This document shows positions 47,700 to 59,829 of a stretch of DNA of 64,000 nucleotides, in pieces (position 1 is the stretch's first letter; every line of letters starts with the position of its first letter). Position numbers and translations under genes: made by a program. The notes under the pieces are model-generated. The model was not told the DNA's origin and did not search any database. It worked only from the letters and a program-made list of their open reading frames with translations. The stretch is from Henckelia pumila (taxonomy: Eukaryota > Streptophyta > Magnoliopsida > Lamiales > Gesneriaceae). The stretch lies in contig NC_133120.1 of NCBI RefSeq assembly GCF_033568475.1, positions 93,886,151-93,950,150 on the forward strand, given 5' to 3'.

Positions 47700-47965
47700 T
47701 GAGTAAAAATATCCGTTTATTTTTTACTTCATCAATTATAATAAAAATATTAATTTTTTTACTTATTACTTCAGCAATTATAGTGTGCCGAAGTAAAATA
47801 CTGTCCAAAATAATTAGTGAAGCCCGCGTTTTTCAATTACCGAAGTAAAAGGTGTGTTTTTACTTCATCCTGGTTAGTACCGAAGTATATTGTTACCTTT
47901 TACTTCGTACTTACTAATTGACGAAGTAAAAACTGACGAAGTAAAAGCCCATTTTTCTACTAGTG
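47700..47965. repeat. CACTA right TIR and subterminal repeat array
   Basis: ACTTCG/CGAAGT units in both orientations (TTTTTACTTC, ATTACCGAAGTAAAA, TTGACGAAGTAAA) lead up to the inverted CACTAGTAGAAAAATGG at 47949-47965. The array is shorter than the left one. Confidence 0.88.
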
Positions 47966-48170
47966 TTAGATATTTAAACTTGAAAAAACACCACTTAGGC
48001 ATGTAAATTAGATAAAAAAAGAATTATTGGATAAATATTAAGAGAGATCGGACTAAAATAATTAGATATTTAAGCTAAAAAAAAACCTCCTAGGCGCCGC
48101 CTAAACGTCTAGGCGCTAGGAGGTGGGTGACCGTCTACCACTTATCCTTTTTTAGAACATTGATATTAAT

Positions 48171-49666
48171 TAAACAATCAACTTATAAAATTTTTTAACA
48201 CATACATACTATTTAATAATGCATGAGTAGCTTAAAAAACTGATTTGATATTATTATTGGATACACAAAAATACCCCTATAATTAATAGCTAAATCTACC
48301 AAAATACAATGGCAAAACTAACATTTCAATTTAAAAAACCGTTATTATATATCATTTTGTGGGTTTTTTTTTCCTATGAAAAAAATCAAATCCTTGTTAC
48401 GTTATACACACCACGTATGTGTCGTTACTACTAGCTATATATATATATATATGTAGCGATCAATTTAAATCATATATTAATTTTTTTTCACTAATCAATT
48501 CAATTCTTTTCCACAAAATTTCGGGAAACAACTATATATATATATACCCATAAATTCTTATTTGTTTATTTATGATCATCGTTTTCCATAAGAAATTATA
48601 ATCTTCATCCATAAAATTATTAAAATCTGAACAATGTCGATCGTATATCTATCAATAATTTACCGAATGAATTAACTCTGCATCATGATGATTTCATTGA
48701 TATATCTTGAAACAAAAACTTATCAATCTTTGGAACAATAATATAAAACTTGAGAAATCTACAAGTGGCTGGGTTTCGTGTTTCGTTCTCATGCATGTTA
48801 GCAGTACTGCTTTACGTACGAAAGTTAATTAATTTTGCTCTCCGATCGATCCCTTTTTCCCATGGAAAGAAAAGTCGAGTGCCTCATGTTTTTCTTTATC
48901 AAGGAGCTAGCATTATTTTGCATTGTGTTCATGACTTTGTGATTCCTGCCATTTGTTTGAGGTCATTTTAAATTACTCTACCTCGGGATTAACAAAAGTT
49001 GTCTCCTTTATATTTTGTTGTTTACTCTTTTGTTCTCTCTGTTCTCTACAAATGGCGAGGCAATCGGGAAATGGAAGATAAGATGCCTAGCTTGTGATTG
49101 GTTTTATCCCCTTTTGTCACTATCTTGCACTCATGATCATAGTCGTAAGGTCGAGAGATAGTCGAGTCTTAACACTTTTTTGATTATAAACACGTTCAAC
49201 TGATCATCTGATCGTCTTCGTGTTGTTTATTTTGAATTTAGATGATCGATTAAACATACGTTGTTGACAATGCACTAAGTGCGATATCTCATTAAATATA
49301 GATTAGCTTAATTAGGCACAATTTAACTCTCTTCTTTTTGCCCCCGAACTAGTCTAGTGTATGGTTGAACCTTGGATCTTGGTGGATTCGCTTTCAGATT
49401 TGGACTCATGCATGGTGCTTTTTACAGCGAGTAATTTCTTTGTAAATGCATAAAGGGGATTATTCTCTGTTGGGGTGATGATGTTGATGTGTCTGAGAAA
49501 TAAAGGTAAGGAACCTGGTTGCAGTTGTATTGTGTGCACTTTAAGATGCATATATACATGCTTGCAGCAGTTGTGGATGATCCAACCTTGGGATTGACGA
49601 AAGCTGCCACTATTCTGTCAATGTTTCTTCATTTTTATGTCTTCTCCATTTCTTAGCCATCTCGAA
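48171..49666. other. Intergenic spacer
   Basis: AT-rich, with a (TA)n run near 48433-48452. No gene or defined element is recognised; a short ORF at 48750-48971 has no family features. Confidence 0.5.
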
Positions 49667-50088
49667 TGTTTGAAATATTGTTTCACATCGGTAGGATAGA
49701 ATTTTTGAAAGTTTTAATATAAACAAGAGCAACTCTGATCACCTTTTGAGCTAGTTTTTGAGGTGAGTTAGGTTCAAGTCTCAATTCTTAACATGGTATC
49801 AGAGCCCAAGGCCCTCCGTGTGTGTTGGACTGTCCATAATTAAGCTGCCTATTGTTAGGGGGTGTGTTGAAATATTGTAGATGTTCATTTCTGCGTGTGG
49901 GGGTGTGTCGAAATATTGTATAGACAAGGCCCTTTGTGTGTGTTGGGTTGCCTATAGTTAGGCATGTCTCCACGCTCCAGATGTTCATTCTTGCGTGTGG
50001 GGGGTGTTGAAATATTGTATAGACAAGGGCAACCCTCACCTCTTGAGTTATTTTTTGAGGTGAGTTAGGTCCAAATCTCATTTTAACA
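49667..50088 (+). mobile_element. TRIM-like miniature LTR element
   Basis: A left terminal repeat (49667-49793) runs from TGTTTGAAATATTG to TTGAGGTGAGTTAGGTTCAA and CTTAACA. It is followed at once by TGGTATCAGAGCCC (49794-49807), a perfect initiator tRNA-Met primer site. A G-rich polypurine-like GTTAGGGGGTG precedes a second TGTTGAAATATTG. The last repeat (about 50008-50088) reads from TTGAAATATTGTATAGACAA to GTGAGTTAGGTCCAA and TTTTAACA. Internal partial copies (three TTGAAATATTG, two AGATGTTCATT(T/C)) show rearrangement. It has no coding capacity. A TSD was not found. Confidence 0.6.
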
Positions 50089-52587
50089 CAAATAATCCTT
50101 CTTCGTCTCCCGTTCGTGTTTGTGTGTATTATAGATTAATCCCGCTTGAATGAGTCGATTCAATGAGTACTAATGGATTAATCCATGTATCTAAGATGAT
50201 GTATCTATATTTTAGAAATTCTACCTTAATTATATTTTGTCAAAATTCAATTTTTTCCCCCAAACTTGATGAAATATAATTTAAAATCTTTATCCAAAAT
50301 TTTCCATCGGTCAAAGAAATACAGCTTGATGCATTTTGGAGAACGCATATATAGACTTTTTTCATTGGATAAATTTAAATCCGATCTTGTGTTCTTACAG
50401 TAGAAATGGTCCACCATAGTGATAAATGGAATGCTAAAGTTTTAATGTAATGTCAATTTTGATGTGCTTTAGCCCTTTTGTTCATTTTGCTTTTCTTCAA
50501 CAACAAAGATATATATCGACAATTTGGAAGTAAATTAATTACCATAGTGGTTTACCATGTTTACTCAAAAATCCTATCAACTATAGCCTCCAACATTAAG
50601 TGTTTTGTTTGGTGGAAGATATTAGTGGCCGCTCTATTATGAACATGAGTGAATCAATAGTTGTTTTAGAACTTTTTCCTTCAAAATTATGGTCGGAGTC
50701 TAAAGAAATTAGTTGAAATCTTAACATTATGTACAACACTCCTAAGGTTATGTCAAATTTAATGAGTTGTAACTTCTCATAATCGATCCATACACGCGAT
50801 AATTCTTTATCAGTGATATACATACAATTTTTACGAAAAAATTTTTAAGAAGAAGAAATAGTTACAGTCTCCTCCTATTTTGTCGCGATTTTTCCATGTC
50901 GAATGCACATCGGCGCTTCATGCCTTCATCATTCATGTTGGTTTCTCATATGAGAGATATCTGTACGTACCTAACTCCATGTATATATATATACACGTTG
51001 ATATATAAATGTCCATATATATGAATGAATGCATTAGATGTAGTTGGGCAAATTGGCCTTTTATAGCCCACCACGCTTCTATCATTTTGAAAGGAATGTA
51101 TACCTATACTTCTCAAATTTGATTTTCTCTCGAGCCGTCCATTGGCAATTGTATCAAGGATTCGATCAATCTACCTGATTATGATATTTTGCATATTGAA
51201 AATATGATATTTTGTTTGTGAACAAATAAATAAATATAATACACTCTTTTTTTGGGTATTAAAAATGTGTGTATTTCAAAAGAAATGGAACTTAGATGAG
51301 TTGTGTGTTAATTATAATTTAAATTGCAAAACTCTCATTAAACAGTTTCACAGATCATCTTTGTGATACAAATTTCCTACTCAATTTGCAAAAAAATATT
51401 ATTTTTTTGTGACAATATTACTTTTAATGATAAATTAGTTGGATCAGAGTAAAAACGGAGGTTGGTCTTAATTATATATAAATTTAAACTGATGGAGAAT
51501 TTAATTCCTTTGACTCTTAATATGCCACCACGATAACCGATCACATCAAATATATTCCGCATGCACTTTAATTCTTCGCGTGACCAATTGCTTCATTGAT
51601 CGGTTTTTTGAATTTATTATATTTTCCCCATTTTCATCGGTCGTCTGATCTATTTGTGCTTGTATTTCCAATTGTCAAATTTAAGTATTAATCCGTTATT
51701 TGTATTTTTTTTTTGATAATTTTAGTTTTTTTTGACATAGTGATGATAATTTGATATCAATGCAGATGTAATTTATGTATTGTCACATCAATAATACTCT
51801 ATATGAAGTAATATATGATTAAAACTGAAATTTAATAATATTAAACATGAAAATCGTATAAAATATAAAAATATATGACCAAAAATATTTTTTTTAAAAA
51901 AACAAAATAATTCGAGTAACCAACACATTATTGTCTTAGTATAAATGGTTCTATAATTAAAGTGAAGTCAATAAGTTAATTATTATGCATATCATATTCA
52001 TCACCACACATGAACCGAATCAAATCTTCCCTAAATTCTTTCCATTGAACATGTAGTACTATATATATCTCCACATTCAAACACACAAAATAGACCCCAC
52101 GAGTGCAATCACACTCCACTTAGGCTTAGCCCAATCCAATCCTCACACCTCTAAATTAAAATATTTTCGAAATACTATTATTTGGAGATATTGAATGCTT
52201 TTAATCTTGGAAATAAAATTCTGTTGTGCATCAAATATGGACAAAAGATATAGAATCAGCTATTGTTTTTATTATTTCTTTAGCAAGCCAAGATTTTTTA
52301 AATCAGATAATGTTAAAAAAAAAGAGATAAGGTTTAATAATTTGTATTATCTAGTAAGCTTGAATGTCGATCAAATTCTTTATATTATATTGAATAAATA
52401 TATAGCAGACACTCCCAACCATTCGAGAAAAAAGGTTTAGACCCACGAGTGCAACCTACTCCTATCATCTTCGAGTTTTATTTCACATTAAAGCAAAAAC
52501 TTCCGGTCTCAAAAACATATCAACTTGGAAAAACTGTAATTTTGGTCATTTATGTTTGTTACTTTGAGATTTTGGTTCTCTGTGTTT
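50089..52587. other. Intergenic spacer left of the copia element
   Basis: 2.5 kb of AT-rich sequence with short TA and A/T tracts. Small ORFs show no recognised family. Nothing else is supported. Confidence 0.5.
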
Positions 52588-53070
52588 TGTTGGCAAATGA
52601 CATTAAATGTATGCTTAAAATTGAAGGCATGTGGCAGAGAAAAAAGTCAAGCGGTAAAAGTGTCAAAGTGGAATGATGATTCAGGCACACTTGTGCGTAC
52701 AAAAAAGAAGGAGAATTTTCCTTCTCATTTATAACGGAGAGATTGCACCTATAAATAGGTGCATTCTCTTGGAATGAAGTATCATCTCATCTTCAGTTCT
52801 TTTCTCTCGTTCTAAATAGCATTCAATACTTTTGAGTGTGTTTCTATATATATATTTATGAGATAGGTTTTCTCTTGTATTAAGAGAGTGAGTGTCTCTT
52901 TGGAAACACAGAGAGAGGTTGTAATTCTCCAAATATTATAGTGGAATCTTTTGGTCTTGCCCGTGGTTTTTACCCTAATAATTTTTAGAGATTTTCCACG
53001 TAAATCTTGGTGTCTATTATTCTTCAATTTCCATAGTTTCTATATCGTAATGCCGCACCTGGGACCAACA
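52588..53070 (+). repeat. Copia 5' LTR
   Basis: 483 bp, TG...CA ends. It carries a TATA box (TATAAATA) centred in the palindrome GCACCTATAAATAGGTGC (52745-52762), the likely promoter of the element. Confidence 0.95.
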
Positions 53071-53200
53071 AGTGGTATCAAAGCCTTGGCATAAAATTTC
53101 TTAAAATTCTGAGTATGCTCTGTGGATGCAGCTGTGACTGATCTTCCACATCAGAAAAGATTTTTTGAAAATTTTATAAGGTAGGATTCTTGTAGTCAAG

Positions 53201-53914
53201 ATGACGGCAAAATACGAGATAGAAAAGTTCAATGGAAGCAATTTTTTGCTGTGGAAATTGAAGGTGCAAACAATTCTAACAAAGGAGCGTTGCTTGGCAG
53301 CTATTGAAGATAGACCGGCGGACGTCACGGACGATCAAAAGTGGAATGAGATGAATTACAATGTTGTTGCCAATTTGCACTTGGCTATAGCGGATGAAGT
53401 TTTGTCAAGTATCTCTGAAATAAAAAGCGCAAAAGTTATTTGGGATACTCTGACAAAATTGTACGAGGTCAAGTCACTACACAACAAGATTTTCCTAAAG
53501 AGAAAGCTTTATACTCTTCGGATGGCGGAATCCTCATCGATGACCGACCATATCAACACATTGAATACTCTATTTTCCCGACTCACGTCTATGGGGCATA
53601 AAATAGAGGAAAAAGAACGTGCGGAGCTTCTACTTCAGAGTCTACCGGATTCATACGATCAGCTCATCATCAATGTTACCAACAATGTTCTTTCGGATAA
53701 TTTAAATTTTGACGACGTCTTAACTGCGGTTCTTGGAGAAGAGAATCGTCGAAGGAACAATGAAGATAGGTTGGCAATGTCGAAGCAAGCAGAGGCTTTA
53801 CCGATGACGAGAGGAAGATTGACGGATCGTGACTCCAGTGGGAGCCACAGATATGGTAGATACAAGTCAAGAAGTAAGAAGAAGAATATTTACTGCTTTA
53901 AATGTGCGCGGTAA
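53201..53914 (+). pseudogene. Copia gag region (Retrotran_gag_2 / UBN2 type)
   Basis: The start MTAKYEIEKFNGSNFLLWKL is the usual copia gag opening, followed by the helical UBN2 domain with WDTLTKLYEVKSLHNKIFLK and LLQSLPDSYDQLI. The frame ends inside the zinc knuckle: CFKCAR then stop at 53912-53914. The matching second half (GKGHFKREC) is in the next frame, so a one-base indel near 53900-53912 has split gag from pol. In this family gag and pol are normally one ORF. Confidence 0.9.
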
Positions 53915-56900
53915 AGGGCACTTCAAGAGAGAGTGTACGAAGAGCATCGAGAAGGGATCTCAAGGAAATGTGGCCAGTACTTCAGAAAGTGGTGAAATAC
54001 TATTCAGCGAAGCAGCAACAGTTGCGGAAGGCAGACACAAATTTTGTGATGCATGGATTATGGATTCAGGAGCGATGTGGCACATGAAGTCAAGGAGAGA
54101 ATGGTTCGATCAGTATGAACCAGTTTCAGGAGGATCTGTATTCATGGGAAATGATCATGCCTTGGAAATCGCTGGGGTCGGTAACATCAAAATCAAAATG
54201 TTTGATGGCACTATTCGCACCATACAGGAGGTACGACATGTGAAGGGCCTGACAAAAAATCTTTTGTCTTTGGGGCAATTGGATGATATTGGGTGCAAAA
54301 CCCGTATCGAGAAAGGGATCATGAAGATTGTGAAAGGCGCGCTTGTGGTTATGAAGGCGAAAAAGGTTGCTGCAAATCTGTATGTATTGTTGGGGGAAAC
54401 ACACAAAGAGGCGGAACTAGCTGTTGCATCAATTGGTTCGGGGAAAGAATCAACAGTGTTGTGGCATAGAAAGCTTGGGCATATGTCAGAACGAGGAATG
54501 AAGATTTTCTCAGAACGGAAGCTGTTGCCGGGGCTTACAAAAGTGACTCTACCCTTTTGTGAGCATTGTGTTATCAATAAACAACACAGATTGAAGTTTG
54601 GCACATCTACTGCCAAAAGCAAAGGCATATTGGAGCTGATTCATTCTGATGTTTGGCAAGCATCGGTGGTATCCCTAGGAGGAGCGAGATATTTTGTCTC
54701 GTTTATTGATGATTTCTCTAGGAGATGTTGGGTGTATTCAATCAAGAAGAAGTCAGATATTTTCGAAGTCTTCAAAGTTTTCAAAGCACGGGTTGAACTT
54801 GATTCTGACAAGAAAATCAAGTGTTTGAGGACTGACAATGGAAGAGAATATACGAGTGATGAATTTGATGCATTCTATCAGCATGAGGGCATCAAAAGAC
54901 AGTTCACGATGGCTTACACGCCTCAGCGGAATGGAGTGGTGGAGCGGATGAACAGAACTTTGTTGGACAGAACAAGAGCCATGTTGAGTACTGTGGGTCT
55001 ACCAAAGTCATTTTGGGCAGAAGCAGTCAAAACCGCTTCTTATATCATCAATCGTTCTCCTTCAGTGGAGATTGATTTGAAGACTCCGATGGAGGTGTGG
55101 ACTGGCAAGCCAGCTGATTATTCTCGGTTACATACATTTGGAAGTCTGGTGTACGTTTTGTACAATGAGCAAGAAAGATCAAAGTTGGATTCTAAATCCA
55201 AAAAGTGTATCTTCTTGGGGTATGCTGATGGAGTAAAGGGGTTTCGCTTGTGGGATCCTACTGTCCACAAGCTTATCATCAACAGAGATGTTATCTTCGA
55301 GGAAGATAAAGTGAAGGGAGACAAATGCACACTGAATTCAAAAACTACTATCATTCAGGTGGAAAATAAGACAGACGAAGATCAAGTTTCTTGTGAAGCA
55401 GTACCAGAGCATGAGGAACAAGAACCAGTTGAGTCAGAGGTTTCCAAAGTAAGGCAGTCAACTCGAGAGAGAAGACCACCAGGTTGGCTTTCAGACAATA
55501 TTGCATATAGTCTATTAACAGAGGATGGTAAGCCGTCGAGTTTCCATGAGGCTACTCAAAGCTCGGATGTATCCCTGTGGATGACAACGATGCAGGAAGA
55601 ATTGGAAGCATTGGATAGGAACAAAACTTGGGATCTTGTTACACTACCACGAGGAAGGAAAGCTATCGGTAACAGATGGGTCTATAAGATCAAGCGTGAT
55701 GGCAATAACCAAGTGGAGCGGTATCGTGCGAGATTGGTTGTCAAAGGGTACGCTCAGAAAGAAGGAATTGACTTTAATGAGATATTTTCTCCCGTGGTTC
55801 GACTTTCAACAGTCAGAGTAGTATTGGCATTGTGTGCGGTGTTTGACCTACATCTAGAACAGCTAGATGTGAAAACGACATTTCTTCATGGCGATCTTGA
55901 AGAAGAAATCTATATGCTCCAGCCAGAAGGTTTTTCAGAAAAAGGCAAAGAGAACTTGGTTTGCAGGTTGAACAAATCTCTGTACGGTCTCAAACAGGCG
56001 CCGAGGTGTTGGTACAAGAGATTTGATTCCTATATCATGAGCCTTGGGTACAACAGACTCAGTGCAGACCCTTGTACGTATTTAAAGAGGTTTGGTGATG
56101 ATGATTATATCATTTTGCTGTTGTACGTGGACGACATGTTGGTAGCAGGCCCCAACAAAGATCGGGTCCAAGAATTGAAGGCACAGTTGGCTAGAGAATT
56201 TGATATGAAGGACTTGGGACCAGCAAACAAGATTCTAGGGATGCAAGTTCACCGAGACAGAAGCAATAGGAAGATTTGGCTTTCTCAGAAAAAATATTTG
56301 AAGAAAGTCTTGCAACGCTTCAACATGTAAGATAGTAAGCCAGTTTCAACCCCTCTTTCTATTAACTTCAAGTTATCTTCTGAGATGTGTCCTAGCAGTG
56401 AAGCAGAGAAGATGGAGATGTCTCGAGTACCGTATGCATCAGCAGTGGGAATTTTAATGTTCGCCATGATTTGTACAAGACCAGACATTGCACAAGCAGT
56501 GGGAGCAGTCAGTCGGTATATGGAGAATCCTGGACAAGAGCATTGGAGCACGGTTAAGAGGATCCTTAGATACATTAAGGGTACCTCGAATGCTGCATTA
56601 TGTTTTGGAGGATCAGATTTTACACTCAGGGGCTATGTGGATTCAGATTACGCAGGTGATCCAGATAAGAGAAAATCTACTACTTGTTATGTGTTTACAA
56701 TTGCAGGAGGTGCAGTCAGCTGGGTTTCAAAAGTGCAAACAGTTGTAGCGTTATCTACAATGGAGGTAGAATACATGGCAGCTACTCAAGCTTGCAAAGA
56801 GGCAATATGGATTAAAAGGTTATTGGAGGAGCTTGGGCACAAACAAGAAAAGATTCCTCTGTTTTGTGACAGTCAAAGTGCCTTGCACATTGCAAGGAAT

Positions 56901-57090
56901 CCAGTCTTTCATTCCAGGACTAAACACATTGGAGTACAATTTCACTTTGTATGAGAAGTAGTGGAGGAAGGAAATGTGGATATGCAGAAGATCCATACGA
57001 AGGATAACATTGCTGATATTCTGACCAAGCCAGTGAGTACAGAGAAGTTTGAGTGGTGCAGATCCTCAAGTGGCCTAGCAGAAACGTAAG
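53900..57090 (+). pseudogene. Copia pol: protease-integrase-RT-RNase H, broken by two stops
   Basis: A single frame has its protease at WIMDSGAMWHM (Asp-Ser-Gly). The integrase follows, with an HHCC finger (LWHRKLGHMSERGM, then CEHCVINKQH) and a DDE core (IHSDVWQ, RTDNGREY). Then come the RT (YIKRDG-like start, LVVKGYAQKEGIDF, active site YVDDMLVAG) and RNase H (YVDSDYAGDPDKRKST, EVEYMAATQACKEAIW, DSQSALHIARNP). Stops: TAA at 56328-56330 after RT, and TGA at 56952-56954 near the end of RNase H. The frame then continues EVVEEGNVDMQKIHTKD to about 57090. Lineage looks Tork/Tnt1-like. It cannot supply active enzyme itself. Confidence 0.93.
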
Positions 57091-57164
57091 CAGTGGGAAT
57101 GACAAGATTGAAAGGATGTGTGGAGATGCGTTTGATTCTCAATCAAATCTCCAAGTGGGAGATA

Positions 57165-57649
57165 TGTTGGCAAATGGCATTAAATGTATGCTTAAAATTG
57201 AAGGCATGTGGCAGAGGAAAAAGACAAGCGGTACAAGTGTCAAAGTGGAATGATGATTCAGGCACACTTGTGCGTACAAAAAAGAAATAGAATTTTCCTT
57301 CTCATTTATAACCGAGAGATTGCACCTATAAATAGGTGCATTCTCTTGGAATGAAGTATCATCTCATCTTCAGTTCTTTTCTCTCGTTCTAAATAGCATT
57401 CAATACTTTTGAGTGTGTTTCTATATATATATATTTGTGAGATAGGTTTTCTCCTGTATTAAAAGAGTGCGTGTCTCTTTGGAAATACAGAGAGAGGTTG
57501 TAATTCTCCAAATATTATAGTGGAATCTTTTGGTCTTGCCCGTGGTTTTTACCCTAATAATTTTTAGGGGTTTTCCACGTAAATCTTGGTGTCTATTATT
57601 CTTCAATTTCCATAATTTCTATCTCGTAATGCCACACCTGTGACCAACA
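57165..57649 (+). repeat. Copia 3' LTR
   Basis: 485 bp, collinear with the 5' LTR including the palindromic TATA box; it has one extra TA in a TA run. Confidence 0.95.
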
Positions 57650-57654
57650 TGTTT

Positions 57655-58774
57655 TTATATTTTAGTTTTAGTCCTGCAAATTTCAATTTTTGGTGATTTG
57701 AGTCCTTTTTATTCGAAAATACTTACGTGACACTATACACGTCAGCTTCATATCAGCACTGCATTGATGCCACATCAACACCACATCAGAAAAAAGACTA
57801 AAATTACCAAAAGAATTAAGACAACAGACTAAAACTGAAATCTGAAAATATAGAGGACCAAAATCGCAAAGTGTCAAAAAAACAATTTTTCCTATTAACT
57901 TTGTCATTCTCGACGAAATCTATTAACTTATTTTACGAACTTCCTGCATGGAAGAAAGAACGCAGAAACTAAATTAAACCCGTTTTTTTAGTGAATATAG
58001 AATATTGTTAATTATCAGATAGGTTAAAGGGAGATAAGGTTAACTAAATAAATATACAGATTATGATCTTTATACTGTTGTAGAGGTCATCTTTTTCTGT
58101 ATTTTTGAGGTATGAAATAGTGAAAAATTGGATGTTGATTGAGTAATCTCAAAACTAATTGGACTAAAATGCTATAATTGTTGCACGTGTATGCACATTA
58201 GTCCACACCTAATAAATGAGAGAACATTAATTGATTTGGACGTAAACGTTTTGGGCACGATCCATCAAGTCTATTTCTATTTACTAATTAGCAAAAAAAA
58301 GCATATATAATATATGCCGACAGAGGCATTTTACCAAGTTTAATTAATTAATGCGCTGCTCATACTGATACATCCGTTTTTCTTTGTTTAAAATTTCAAA
58401 GATCAATTGTAGTTTTACTTACATGCACGAAGGTGTGCTAAATTAGTACTTCGATGTGTATGGAATCCGGAATTTGTATTTATAAAAAAATTATAGCCAA
58501 CGATAATTAATATATATATATATATGTAACATAATTATACAAAATTACAGTCAAAGAAAAATGCCAATGCTATATTGGCCTGGATTCAAAAAAAAAGAGC
58601 CAATGCTATTTATTGCTATTAATTTCTTGAATAATTACATATTAAATGTGGCATTCATGTTTATTCGGGTACGTGCGTATGTGAACGGTACTAAAACACT
58701 ATCACTCACAAAATTCTTCCACACTAGGGTGTATGAGATTAAAATTATATAAATACATGCATATATATATATAC

Positions 58775-58811
<37 letters not shown>

Positions 58812-58976
58812 AATTCGGTTTCATAACATTATATACATGAGCTAAATCGACTTGGACATTATGAAAATTATTTTTCATGAGTGTGCGCATGTCAAAGATC
58901 AATATCACAAAATAGATCCGCGAGACGAGACAATCCCATCAATTTTGTTGTTATAATACGTATTTATAGTTTTGAT
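57655..58976. other. Intergenic spacer with TA microsatellites
   Basis: No gene is recognised. TA-rich runs lie at 58509-58526 and 58760-58811, the latter interrupted by C. Confidence 0.5.
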
Positions 58977-58984
58977 ACGATGAA

Positions 58985-59820
58985 CAGGGGCGACCCTCCT
59001 CCCCAGGGCGGGCAGGGCCATGCCCAGGTGGAGCCCCAAATTTTTTTTAAAAAATTATTATAGATATATATTGTAAATATTATGTATTAATGTAGTTCAA
59101 TTAATTATTATTATATTATATTAGTTATTAAAAAAATTGAAGAATATTTAATAATCGTCAACAATAAAGTTATCATCCAAATTAATATGTTCAATTTTCG
59201 CTTCATTCATCACCTCTCAATTTGGCGGCGTTTGTCGTCGACCATCACTTTTAACATTTTGGCATTGATTTTTATAGCTTGATGTTCGACCAATTTTCTA
59301 TTGAACTCTTTGTGCATTAAAATTTGACTTATGACTCGTTCAATTTATTTTTAATTTAATGTTATATTTTAATATTTATAGTTAATTTCATGTCGTGGTT
59401 GAAAATTATGGATTGAAGGTACGAATTTTGAAACTTAATTTTGAAAATTGGGACTTTTATTTAATTTATCTTTAATGGCTAAATTAACTGCTTCTAAATT
59501 AAATTAACACTTAAATTGTGAGTTTTGATGGTTCAATGTGATTTTTTTTGGATACTTTCATAATTATATTCACAAAATATGAAGATAATTTCGTATAATT
59601 CGATTATATTTGATTTTCTAAATGAGATTGATATTTACATTCTATTTTGTGTTACATACTCTCCAATTCATGTGTAGAATGAAGTGCAAATTTATTTACA
59701 AATAAAGTGCAAATAACAAAAAATAAAGTGTAAATATCAAAAAAAAATTAAAATTAATGTAAGAAACAATTAATTTAATCTTCGCCACCCCGGACCTCAT
59801 TTTCCTTTGGACCGCCCCCA
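58985..59820. mobile_element. hAT-like non-autonomous element, 836 bp
   Basis: Flanking 8-mers ACGATGAA (58977-58984) and ACAATGAA (59821-59828) match at 7 of 8. The ends CAGGGGCGACC and, inverted, TGGGGGCGGTCC form a short TIR of the CAGGGGCGG type common in plant hAT elements. The interior is AT-rich without coding capacity. Confidence 0.65.
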
Positions 59821-59829
59821 ACAATGAAC

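Larger units (their letters stand above)
35992..47965 (-). mobile_element. CACTA (En/Spm) DNA transposon, 11,974 bp
   Basis: The termini are perfect 17-bp inverted repeats CACTAGTAGAAAAATGG, and the target duplication is TTA at 35989-35991 and 47966-47968. Dense subterminal arrays of ACTTCG/CGAAGT units, in both orientations, fill about 36000-36690 and 47700-47945. Both genes are on the minus strand: a tnp2-type transposase (41837-45281) and a second multi-exon gene (37010-41576). Perfect TIRs and TSD suggest a fairly young insertion. The transposase exons look open, so the element may be or recently have been autonomous. Confidence 0.95.
35661..48162. mobile_element. hAT-like MITE (about 525 bp) split by the CACTA element
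   Basis: The left end is CAGTGTTCTAAAAGG (35661); the right end, inverted, is CAATGTTCTAAAAAAGG (48162). Just inside both ends are blocks rich in GGCGCC/CTAGGCG. Flanking 8-mers are ATATGAAC (35653-35660) and ATATTAAT (48163-48170), 6 of 8 identical, fitting an old hAT target duplication. Removing the CACTA insertion and one copy of its TTA duplication leaves about 525 bp. Confidence 0.65.
52588..57649 (+). mobile_element. Ty1/copia LTR retrotransposon, 5062 bp, complete ends
   Basis: LTRs at 52588-53070 and 57165-57649 both run TGTTGG...CCAACA. The target duplication TGTTT is perfect (52583-52587 and 57650-57654). The primer site TGGTATCAAAGCC lies at 53073-53085, two bases after the left LTR, and a purine-rich CAAGTGGGAGATA precedes the right LTR. 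The domain order is gag, protease, integrase, RT, RNase H (copia order). The LTRs differ by about 18 substitutions and one 2-bp TA indel by eye, near 4 percent. The coding region is broken once by frameshift and twice by stops. Confidence 0.96.

Noticed and set aside
54155-54628. 157-aa minus-strand ORF in copia
   Set aside because: It is the antisense shadow of the copia protease/integrase frame.
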